Shown here: positions 1 to 6,528 of the stretch, one piece after another
Layout: every line of letters begins with the position of its first letter
How positions within the stretch are numbered: position 1 is the first letter of the stretch
Assembly (NCBI GenBank): GCA_021847795.1
Contig: JAJZPZ010000002.1
Location: 1 to 53,909, forward strand
Origin: Nitrospirota bacterium
GTDB taxonomy: Bacteria; Nitrospirota; Thermodesulfovibrionia; Thermodesulfovibrionales; Dissulfurispiraceae
Reading direction: 5' to 3'
DNA: 53,909 nucleotides
The notes under the pieces: model-generated
What the model was told of the DNA's origin: nothing
What the model saw: only the letters and a program-made list of their open reading frames with translations
The model's database searches: none
Program-made: the position numbers and the translations under genes

Positions 1-2
1 GA

Positions 3-130
3 CTCGAATAACATATTTGGCAGGGCTACGGCAGGGACAAAGAAACTACAGGCAAAAAGGATTACTCTTTTTGGGGCACTTTAGATTACCACCTACACTA
101 CTCTATTTACGGCAATAATAAAGCTTACTG
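3..130 (+). pseudogene. Possible C-terminal remnant of an unidentified protein
   Basis: The plus-strand frame starting at base 3 has a stop at 9-11. It then stays open to a TGA at 128-130, encoding about 39 residues rich in aromatic and polar residues (IWQGYGRDKE, SFWGTLDYHLHYS). No ATG, GTG or TTG follows the early stop, so this cannot be a complete gene. The composition looks more like real protein than random translation. It may be the tail of a gene broken by a nonsense mutation whose front lies outside the window. I do not recognise the family, and the call is weak. Confidence 0.2.
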
Positions 131-176
131 AATCGAATAATTTACACCCCCCGCATTTTCATGTTACGATAATTCC

Positions 177-569
177 ATGAAAAATACTGTTAAGAAAAGC
201 GGGTTGGACAGGCTGCTGCAAAAAGCATCGGGGGATCCGGATACCCTTGCGGTGATCTTGTTCGGCAGTGTGGCAAGAGACGAGAGCAGTTCTTTGTCTG
301 ATATGGATATATGCATCATACTGAATAAAAAATATGACCCCGCCGCATTGTCACAAAAAAAATTAGAATATTTAAGTGTGGCCGATTCTGACATAAGTAT
401 TTATCAACAGCTTCCATTGTATATAAGGCATAGAGTTTTAAAGGAAGGAAGAGTATTGTTTTGCCGAAATGATGATATGCTTTATGAACTTGCATTCAAA
501 ACAGTAAAAGAATTTGAAGATTTCAAACCTCTATATTACGAATATCTTGAGGAAGTGGCCCGTGGTTGA
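177..569 (+). CDS. mntA: MntA-type nucleotidyltransferase antitoxin
   Basis: This 130-residue minimal nucleotidyltransferase has the signature GSVARDESSSLSDMDI at residues 30-45, with the metal-binding acidic pair at Asp42 and Asp44. In the MntA family such enzymes transfer AMP to a HEPN-type toxin and silence it. The gene overlaps the next one (HepT-like) by 8 bases, the usual order of this type VII toxin-antitoxin pair, which supports the assignment. Length matches the family. The start at 177 has no strong Shine-Dalgarno in front of it (ACGATAATTCC). The pair sits at the edge of a housekeeping block, a common place for mobile toxin-antitoxin modules. A generic nucleotidyltransferase with another partner is the alternative. 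Confidence 0.8.
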   Translation: MKNTVKKSGLDRLLQKASGDPDTLAVILFGSVARDESSSLSDMDICIILNKKYDPAALSQKKLEYLSVADSDISIYQQLPLYIRHRVLKEGRVLFCRNDDMLYELAFKTVKEFEDFKPLYYEYLEEVARG

Positions 570-978
570 TAGGGAAAGAGTACTCACAAAGATAGACGAA
601 CTCCAGGGATACCTGAAAGAGCTGGAAGAAATAGTCCCTGAGGATTACAATCTTTATCTTTCGTCCATTGAGAAAAGAAGGGGCTGCGAAAGACTTTTAC
701 AGATTTCAGTCGAATGCGTAATTGATATATGCAGTCTCTTTGTATCAGGGTTCCGGTTAGGTCTTCCATCCGAGGAGAGCGACCTGTTTGAAAGGCTCTT
801 TAAAAACAACCTTATTTCAGCGGAGATGAAAGAGATCCTTAAATCAATGAAGGGATTCAGAAATATACTGGTGCATGACTATGCCGGAATAGACAATACC
901 ATCGTTTATGAAATAGCGACAGCTCGCCTGACTGATTTTGAAAGGTTCGTTAAGGAGGCGCTTAATGCGTTACGGTGA
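562..978 (+). CDS. hepT: HepT-like HEPN toxin (DUF86 family)
   Basis: This all-helical protein of 138 residues has the HepT active-site motif RNILVHDY (R-x4-H-x-Y) near residues 99-106. In this family the motif supports RNase activity, and its tyrosine is the residue adenylylated by MntA. The ORF track starts at 514, but the GTG at 562 is better: GAGGAAG lies 6 bases upstream, the gene then overlaps mntA by only 8 bases, and the length fits DUF86 proteins. The ATG at 514 would embed 16 residues inside mntA. The gene overlaps queF by 14 bases. Confidence 0.8.
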   Translation: MVDRERVLTKIDELQGYLKELEEIVPEDYNLYLSSIEKRRGCERLLQISVECVIDICSLFVSGFRLGLPSEESDLFERLFKNNLISAEMKEILKSMKGFRNILVHDYAGIDNTIVYEIATARLTDFERFVKEALNALR

Positions 979-1354
979 AAAGAAAATAGGCAAGGCCAAA
1001 CTTGAGATATGGGACAATCCCCATCCGGAAAGGGATTATGATATATCCATCACCTTCCCTGAATTTACCTGCCTCTGCCCGCGATCGGGCTACCCGGATT
1101 TTGCAACCATCAGAATAAATTATGTCCCCGACAAAAAGATTGTCGAACTCAAGGCCCTGAAGCTGTACCTCAATTCATTCAGGGACATTCATATATCCCA
1201 TGAAGAATCCACAAATAAGATTTATGCCGAGCTTCAGAAGGCGCTTAAACCGAGGTTTATCGAAGTCATTGGAGATTTCAACCCCAGGGGGAATGTCAAA
1301 ACAGTCATACGAATTAATTCCGGGGACACCTTACTTAATTCCAAGAAAACCTGA
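965..1354 (+). CDS. queF: NADPH-dependent 7-cyano-7-deazaguanine reductase QueF
   Basis: QueF reduces the nitrile of preQ0 to the amine of preQ1 in queuosine biosynthesis in the cytoplasm. The catalytic block [11 protein letters not shown] holds the thioimide-forming Cys and the proton-relay Asp, and [14 protein letters not shown] is the family QueF motif. The start is ATG 965, six bases after AAGGAGG; the ORF-track start at 938 adds a non-conserved extension. At 129 residues this is the short unimodular type. The last ten or so residues ([11 protein letters not shown]) are encoded by the left arm of a perfect 26-bp palindrome shared with the end of trpF, so the original C-terminus may have been replaced. 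Confidence 0.93.
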   Translation: MRYGEKKIGKAKLEIWDNPHPERDYDISITFPEFTCLCPRSGYPDFATIRINYVPDKKIVELKALKLYLNSFRDIHISHEESTNKIYAELQKALKPRFIEVIGDFNPRGNVKTVIRINSGDTLLNSKKT

Positions 1355-1383
1355 AGTGAATTAAGTAAGGTGTCCCCGGAATT
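1316..1383. repeat. Perfect 26-bp inverted repeat at the queF/trpF junction
   Basis: The left arm (1316-1341) and right arm (1358-1383) are exact reverse complements, AATTCCGGGGACACCTTACT and onward, around a 16-base loop. Each arm carries the last codons of one of two convergent genes: the queF tail is read from the left arm, and the trpF tail (EFRGHLT and its TAA) from the right arm. The structure could act as a bidirectional RNA hairpin, although neither side has a T tract. It resembles REP-type palindromes spread by RAYT (REP-associated tyrosine) transposases, but no transposase is present in this window. Confidence 0.95.
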
Positions 1384-1987
1384 CACTTTTGGCCTTTTCA
1401 ATAAACCGTTTCATTTTTTTAAGGTTCTTTTTCCCCTTCCTTTCCTCAATCCCGCTGCTGACATCCACGGCATAGGGCCTGACCCACTGAATGGCCTTTT
1501 CAACATTCTCAGGATTGAGCCCGCCGGAAAGGATGATCTTGCCGAATCTTTTTGCCTCAACCGCGATGTCCCAGTTAAAAGTCTGCCCGGTTCCACCGAA
1601 CTGTTCAGGGGAATAGGTATCCAGAAGGAATGCAGAGACCCTAAAAACCTGAAGCGGGTTCAGATCCGTAAGATTGCTTACCCTTATGGCCTTGATGACA
1701 CGCCGCCAGGAGGCGCATGTTTCGGGGGGCTCATCTCCGTGCATCTGGGGAATATCTATACCGGCAAGGCCCATAATCTCCTGCATCGCTTCAGGTGTTT
1801 CGTTCACAAAGACCCCAACGGTTGTGATAAAGGGAGGCAGATAGGAGATGATCTCCCGTGCCTTTTCCGGCGCTATATACCTGGGGCTCTTTTTGAAAAA
1901 TACGAATCCAAGCACATCGGCTCCGTAATCAACGGCAGAGAGCGCATCTTCGGCATTTGTAATACCGCAGATTTTAACCTTGACCAT
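1361..1987 (-). CDS. trpF: Phosphoribosylanthranilate isomerase TrpF
   Basis: TrpF isomerises phosphoribosylanthranilate to CdRP, the third step of tryptophan synthesis, on a single TIM barrel of 208 residues. The start [10 protein letters not shown] includes the catalytic Cys7, and LLDTY carries the catalytic Asp. QMHGDE and the phosphate-binding [11 protein letters not shown] and VDVSSGIE follow in the family order. The gene runs toward queF and away from trpB, so it is not in one operon with trpBA although adjacent to it. The C-terminus (EFRGHLT) is encoded by a palindromic repeat, so it is probably not the ancestral end. Confidence 0.95.
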   Translation of the reverse strand: MVKVKICGITNAEDALSAVDYGADVLGFVFFKKSPRYIAPEKAREIISYLPPFITTVGVFVNETPEAMQEIMGLAGIDIPQMHGDEPPETCASWRRVIKAIRVSNLTDLNPLQVFRVSAFLLDTYSPEQFGGTGQTFNWDIAVEAKRFGKIILSGGLNPENVEKAIQWVRPYAVDVSSGIEERKGKKNLKKMKRFIEKAKSEFRGHLT

Positions 1988-2065
1988 GCTCTCATTATAT
2001 CACGGGCAGCCCTGCAAATGACTCTCTTATTCGTCCCATAGAGCGCCTCAAAGCACTAAACGACA

Positions 2066-2083
2066 TATAATCTATGATATAAT
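2066..2083 (+). promoter_or_regulatory. Candidate promoter region of the trpBA operon
   Basis: Two TATAAT hexamers (2066-2071 and 2078-2083) lie 55-72 bases before trpB, in the gap between divergent trpF and trpB. I see no good -35 box at 17 bases from either, so this is a weak call based on the -10 boxes. No tryptophan-rich leader peptide or attenuator is evident. Confidence 0.35.
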
Positions 2084-2137
2084 AGCAAATCCTGAAAAAT
2101 TTACGAAAAACGCCTTGCAATTCTTTAGGAGGACACG

Positions 2138-3334
2138 ATTAAAAAGCTGCCTGACAGGAAGGGATATTTCGGCTCATACGGGGGAAGATTTGCCCCTGAG
2201 ACCCTTATGCCCGCTTTATTCGAGCTCGAAAAAGCGTATGCGCAGGCAAAAAAAGACCGCTCTTTTCAGGAAGAACTGAAACGTTTGCAGGCAGCTTATG
2301 TTGGAAGGCCCACCCCTTTGTACCATGCAAAACGGCTTTCCGAGAAACTCGGCGGAGCAAAAATATATCTGAAACGTGAAGACCTGGCGCATACCGGCGC
2401 CCACAAGATCAACAACGCCCTCGGGCAGTCGCTCCTTGCCAGGCGGATGGGGAAAAAAAGACTTATTGCTGAGACCGGGGCAGGACAGCACGGAGTGGCG
2501 ACAGCCACAGGGGCCGCACTGGTCGGGCTCGAATGCGACATCTACATGGGAGCCGTTGATATCCAGAGGCAGGCATTAAATGTCTTCAGGATGAAACTGC
2601 TCGGCGCCCGGGTTATCGAGGTGAACATCGGATCGAGGACACTGAAAGATGCAATAAACGAGGCCATGAGGGACTGGACAGCACATGTACGGGACACTCA
2701 TTACGTCCTGGGCACTGCTTTTGGGCCCCACCCCTTTCCGGCCATGGTGAGAGATTTCCAGTCGGTAATCGGAAGAGAGGCCAAGAAGCAGATAACAAAA
2801 GCGGAAGGCAGGCTGCCCGATTATTTGATCGCCTGCGTGGGCGGCGGCAGCAACGCAATAGGCTTATTTCACGAATTCCTCAACCATGATATCCAGATGA
2901 TCGGGGTTGAGGCCGGGGGGACGGGCATCAGGAGCGGCGAACACGCAGCCCGCTTTGCCGGGGGCTCCATCGGGGTGCTCCAGGGATGCAAGACCTATCT
3001 CCTCCAGGATGATGATGGGAATGTCCTCGACACCCATTCGGTTTCCGCCGGTCTGGATTATGCTTCGGTAGGACCCGAGCACTCCTTTCTCAAGGATTCA
3101 GGCAGAATTCACTACACCTACGCCACTGACGACGAGGCATTATCCGCCTTTGAAATGCTTTCCAGGACCGAAGGGATAATCCCTGCACTGGAATCAGCAC
3201 ACGCCCTTGCAGAGGCGATAAAGCTTGCCCCGACCCTGTCACAGGACAAAATTGTTCTTGTAAATCTTTCAGGCCGCGGGGACAAGGACGTGCAGCAGGT
3301 GGCAAAGATCAAAGGGATAAACCTCTGCGCCTAG
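2138..3334 (+). CDS. trpB: Tryptophan synthase beta chain TrpB (ATT start)
   Basis: TrpB joins indole and serine to make tryptophan with [12 protein letters not shown] holds the PLP lysine and VGGGSNAIG binds the cofactor phosphate. The ORF track starts at ATG 2207, but the frame is open further upstream and encodes the conserved N-terminus [16 protein letters not shown], which TrpB needs. An in-frame TAG at 2126-2128 limits the extension. The only sensible initiator is ATT at 2138, exactly five bases after AGGAGG; a CTG at 2147 is too far from it. This gives 398 residues, the normal length. The ATT could be a rare true start or a base error for ATG. The stop lies one base before trpA. Confidence 0.95.
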   Translation: MKKLPDRKGYFGSYGGRFAPETLMPALFELEKAYAQAKKDRSFQEELKRLQAAYVGRPTPLYHAKRLSEKLGGAKIYLKREDLAHTGAHKINNALGQSLLARRMGKKRLIAETGAGQHGVATATGAALVGLECDIYMGAVDIQRQALNVFRMKLLGARVIEVNIGSRTLKDAINEAMRDWTAHVRDTHYVLGTAFGPHPFPAMVRDFQSVIGREAKKQITKAEGRLPDYLIACVGGGSNAIGLFHEFLNHDIQMIGVEAGGTGIRSGEHAARFAGGSIGVLQGCKTYLLQDDDGNVLDTHSVSAGLDYASVGPEHSFLKDSGRIHYTYATDDEALSAFEMLSRTEGIIPALESAHALAEAIKLAPTLSQDKIVLVNLSGRGDKDVQQVAKIKGINLCA

Positions 3335-3335
3335 T

Positions 3336-4121
3336 ATGATGAAAAAAACAAGGATAGCAGCTACATTCGAAAAACTGAAGACCGGAAAGAAAAAGGCCTT
3401 TATCCCTTATATAATGGCCGGAGATCCGGACATGGAAAAGACAATGGAGCGCGTGCTCATGCTCGAACGCTCCGGCGCTGATATTATAGAGCTGGGAGTG
3501 CCTTTCTCCGATCCCCTTGCAGACGGCCCGACAATACAGAAGGCAGCAGGGCGGGCGATACAGGCAGGCACGACGCTGAAAAAGGTAATTTCCGCGGTAA
3601 GGGAACTGAGGCATCACACCGGGATTCCCATAATCCTGATGACCTATTACAACCCCATCTTTAAATACGGGGAGGCCCTCTTCATCGAGGAGGCTTCAGC
3701 AGCAGGCGTTGACGGCATTATAGTCCCGGACCTGCCCCCTGAAGAAGCAGGGGGCCTCATACGGCTTTCCCGGGCCGGCACGGGCCTCGACACCATCTTC
3801 CTCGTAGCCCCGACATCGACTGAAGAGAGGACAAAGAGCATTGTAGCGGCATGCAGCGGATTCGTGTATTATGTCTCCCTGACCGGGATAACAGGAGCAA
3901 AGCTGTCGGTCAATGAGGCCTTCAAAAGCCATTTCAATGCTGTCAGGAGATTAACGGGCAAGCCTATTGCAGCGGGGTTCGGCATTGCAACTCCGGAAGA
4001 GGCGCAGGCAGTAGGACAAATTGCCGACGGCATTATTGTCGGGAGTGCAATTGTAAAAAAGTTTCATGAGGAACCCGGAAGCGCTGAGGAGTTCATAAAA
4101 AATCTGAGGGGGACGATTTAA
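3336..4121 (+). CDS. trpA: Tryptophan synthase alpha chain TrpA
   Basis: TrpA cleaves indole-3-glycerol phosphate and channels indole to TrpB. The TIM-barrel motif IIELGVPFSDPLADGP carries the catalytic Glu, and a second catalytic Asp lies in GIIVPDLPPEE. The phosphate-binding glycine loops AAGFGI and GIIVGSAIV are present. At 261 residues it has normal length. It begins one base after trpB with two consecutive ATG codons and no strong Shine-Dalgarno, so translation is probably coupled to trpB. It is followed by a repeat-filled 77-base spacer before accD. Confidence 0.96.
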   Translation: MMKKTRIAATFEKLKTGKKKAFIPYIMAGDPDMEKTMERVLMLERSGADIIELGVPFSDPLADGPTIQKAAGRAIQAGTTLKKVISAVRELRHHTGIPIILMTYYNPIFKYGEALFIEEASAAGVDGIIVPDLPPEEAGGLIRLSRAGTGLDTIFLVAPTSTEERTKSIVAACSGFVYYVSLTGITGAKLSVNEAFKSHFNAVRRLTGKPIAAGFGIATPEEAQAVGQIADGIIVGSAIVKKFHEEPGSAEEFIKNLRGTI

Positions 4122-4124
4122 AAA

Positions 4125-4195
4125 CAGTTTCAGCCGTTCAAGCCTTTTAAACGGTTTGAACAGTTTAAACAGCTTAAACGGTTTGAGCGATTTGA
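4125..4195. repeat. Iterated AAACGGTTTG-type repeat filling the trpA/accD spacer
   Basis: The spacer is made of about ten-base variants of one unit: TTCAAGCCTTTTAAACGG, TTTGAACAGTTTAAACAG, CTTAAACGGTTTGAGC. The units are partly self-complementary (GTTCAAG/CTTAAAC, TTTAAACGGTTTGAA), so the transcript can fold in several registers. The element ends right at the accD start and leaves it without a visible ribosome binding site. It is one of several differently sequenced iterated elements in this window. Confidence 0.75.
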
Positions 4196-4198
4196 CAT

Positions 4199-5050
4199 AT
4201 GGCTTGGTTTAAAAAAATAAAAGAGGTTAAGGCCGATAAAAAAATTAAGATACCCGAGGGGTTGTGGGTAAAATGCGACAGCTGCAAAGAGATCATCTAC
4301 AAGAAAGAGATCGAGAAAAACCTCCAGGTGTGCCCCAAGTGCAATTACCATTTCAGGATCAGTGCAGCAGAGCGCATCAAATTTATAGCTGACGAAGGGA
4401 GTTTTTCGGAATTAGACAACGAACTGATTACCAATGACCCTCTGGAGTTCAAGGATACCATCCCTTACAAGGAGAGGCTTGAAGAAAACAGGAATAAAAG
4501 CACTCTCAAGGAAGCTGCCATCTATGGGGATGCCTTAATCAACGGCAGGCCGACGGTGCTTGCCATTATGGATTTCTCCTTTATGGGCGGCAGCATGGGG
4601 TCCATAGTCGGAGAAAAGATAGCACGGGCAGCGGAGAGGGCGCTGGAAAGCAGGACACCCCTGATAACCGTCTCCTCATCAGGCGGGGCAAGAATGCAGG
4701 AGGGCATGTTCTCCCTGATGCAGATGGCAAAGGTGTCTGCTGCCATTGCACGGCTGAAGGAATCGGACATACTGTACATATCCATACTTGCCGACCCCAC
4801 CTTCGGCGGCGTGACCGCCAGCTTCGCAATGCTGGGGGACATAATCATTGCAGAGCCCAAAAGCCTTATAGGGTTCGCAGGACCACGGGTGATCGAGCAG
4901 ACGATCAAGCAACTGCTGCCGGAAAACTTCCAGAGAGCGGAGTTCCTGCTTGAACACGGCATGATCGACCTTGTCACAGACCGGAAAGCCCTGAAAAGCA
5001 CCATTTACAAATTGATCGAGCATTTTATGCCGTCCCCCCCTGAGCCATGA
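4199..5050 (+). CDS. accD: Acetyl-CoA carboxylase carboxyltransferase subunit beta AccD
   Basis: AccD forms the carboxyltransferase with AccA and makes malonyl-CoA for fatty-acid synthesis. An N-terminal four-Cys zinc ribbon (CDSCKE and CPKCNY, residues about 22-45) precedes the crotonase-fold domain, whose oxyanion-hole region SSSGGARMQEG and FGGVTASFAMLGD are visible. At 283 residues it has normal length. The stop overlaps the folC start (ATGA), and accD-folC adjacency is common in bacteria. The ATG directly follows a repeat element and no Shine-Dalgarno is visible. No accA lies in the window. Confidence 0.96.
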   Translation: MAWFKKIKEVKADKKIKIPEGLWVKCDSCKEIIYKKEIEKNLQVCPKCNYHFRISAAERIKFIADEGSFSELDNELITNDPLEFKDTIPYKERLEENRNKSTLKEAAIYGDALINGRPTVLAIMDFSFMGGSMGSIVGEKIARAAERALESRTPLITVSSSGGARMQEGMFSLMQMAKVSAAIARLKESDILYISILADPTFGGVTASFAMLGDIIIAEPKSLIGFAGPRVIEQTIKQLLPENFQRAEFLLEHGMIDLVTDRKALKSTIYKLIEHFMPSPPEP

Positions 5051-6528
5051 GCTATACCGATGCAATCGATTACTTATACGGCCTTCAGAAATACGGGATC
5101 AAGCTCGGCATCGATAAGCCCGAAAAGATCCTGTCCGCACTGGGATCTCCGCACAGGGATTTCCTATCCATCCATGTTGCCGGCACGAACGGGAAGGGCT
5201 CTGTCTCGGCAATGGCCGCCTCCATCCTCATGGCGCACGGGTTCAAGGTCGGACTCTTCACTTCCCCTCACCTGGTGAGCTTTACAGAAAGAATCAGGAT
5301 CAACAACAACCTGATCACCGAATCCGAGGTAGCAGCTCTCACGCAGGAAATTAAATCCAGGCTGAAAGGCCTGCGCCCGGAAATTCCTGAGCCGACATTC
5401 TTTGAATTCGTAACTGCCATGGCTTTCCTCTACTTTCAGCGCAACACTGTCGACTGGGTGGTTGTTGAAACAGGTATGGGAGGACGGCTGGATGCAACAA
5501 ATATAATTGTGCCGGAGGTTTCCGTACTCACCAGGATAGGATATGACCACAAAGAGTTCCTCGGCAGCACGTTGGCGGACATTGCGCGGGAAAAGGCGGG
5601 AATCATTAAAAAAGGAGTTCCTGTTGTCTGCGCAAAACAAGAGAAAGAGGCCGAGGATGTAATACAGGCGACAGCAGCAGACAAAGCAGCGCCATTGCTT
5701 GTGTACGGCAAGGACTTCAACGGCACGATGGAGGCTTCCGGGCTGGAAGGAGTAACCTTTTGCTATCACAACGGCTCACAATCGCTTGGCGGCCTGCACA
5801 CCCCGCTGAAAGGGGAGCATCAACTCGAAAATTCCTGCCTGGCAATAAAAGCGGCAATGCTCGCACTGAAAGGCAGTAACAAGTTAATAGTAACAAGTAA
5901 CTCTAACGACAGTAACGAGTTACAAGTAACAAGTAACGAGTTAAAGACTAACGACAAAGACTCGTCACCGTCTTCAGATCCTTTACTTGTTACTCGTTAC
6001 TCGTCACTTGTTACTAAAGAGGTTACTCGTCACTCGTTGCTTAAAAAGGGTCTTGCCTCAACAAAGTGGCGGGGCAGGCTCGACCTGGTGAGCGACAGTC
6101 CCCGGATCATGATTGACGGGGCGCACAACCCTGACGCAGCAAGCGCGCTTGCTGCCTTCATCAGGGACCACCTCAGCGGGGACAAAATCATCCTGATTGT
6201 GGGCATTATGGCGGATAAAGACATCGCAGGGATTCTTGGCCCCCTTGTTCCCCTTGCTTTACACGTAATCTTCACAGCCCCTGACTATGGGAGGGCAGCC
6301 CCTCCGCAGAAGCTTGCAGAACTCTCGTCAACATCGGCAATAAGCAATGCTCATCAGGCGCCCGCATTAAAAGAAGCCATCGAATCGGCAAAGAAAATAT
6401 ACGCGGACATAACGAAGGACCGCGCCTCCGCGCTGATCCTGATAACCGGGTCTTTCTATACCATAGGAGAGGCCATGGAGATACTGGGAGAGAGGGCAAT
6501 TCTCGGGGACCTGAGGGAGTCGCTATGA
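5047..6528 (+). CDS. folC: Folylpolyglutamate/dihydrofolate synthase FolC with repeat-encoded insertion
   Basis: FolC adds glutamate to dihydropteroate and folates using ATP. The P-loop HVAGTNGKGSVS, the omega-loop region FTSPHLVSFTERI, ETGMGGRLDATN and the C-terminal-domain start IMIDGAHNPDAA are all present. The protein has 493 residues, against roughly 430 for the family. The excess is residues about 276-331 (SNKLIVTS to TRHSLL), which are encoded by an iterated GAGTAAC/GTTACTC palindrome inserted in frame. It sits in the linker between the ATPase and C-terminal domains, where it can be tolerated. The gene overlaps accD and lptD by four bases each. Confidence 0.93.
   Translation: MSYTDAIDYLYGLQKYGIKLGIDKPEKILSALGSPHRDFLSIHVAGTNGKGSVSAMAASILMAHGFKVGLFTSPHLVSFTERIRINNNLITESEVAALTQEIKSRLKGLRPEIPEPTFFEFVTAMAFLYFQRNTVDWVVVETGMGGRLDATNIIVPEVSVLTRIGYDHKEFLGSTLADIAREKAGIIKKGVPVVCAKQEKEAEDVIQATAADKAAPLLVYGKDFNGTMEASGLEGVTFCYHNGSQSLGGLHTPLKGEHQLENSCLAIKAAMLALKGSNKLIVTSNSNDSNELQVTSNELKTNDKDSSPSSDPLLVTRYSSLVTKEVTRHSLLKKGLASTKWRGRLDLVSDSPRIMIDGAHNPDAASALAAFIRDHLSGDKIILIVGIMADKDIAGILGPLVPLALHVIFTAPDYGRAAPPQKLAELSSTSAISNAHQAPALKEAIESAKKIYADITKDRASALILITGSFYTIGEAMEILGERAILGDLRESL
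5874..6040. repeat. Heptamer palindromic element, copy A, inside folC
   Basis: The left arm is made of AGTAACAAGT/AGTAACGAGT units and the right arm of GTTACTCGTTACTCGT units, so the arms pair. The apex carries a non-iterated core AAAGACTAACGACAAAGACT and CGTCTTCAGATCC. About 60 bases of core plus right arm are nearly identical to copy B in lptD, with only a few substitutions. The element is translated throughout. Where a GAGTAA unit would put TAA in frame the sequence reads GAGTTA, at two positions. Confidence 0.92.

Noticed and set aside
1370-2041. 223-codon plus-strand ORF
   Set aside because: It is the antisense shadow of trpF, whose motifs are complete on the minus strand.
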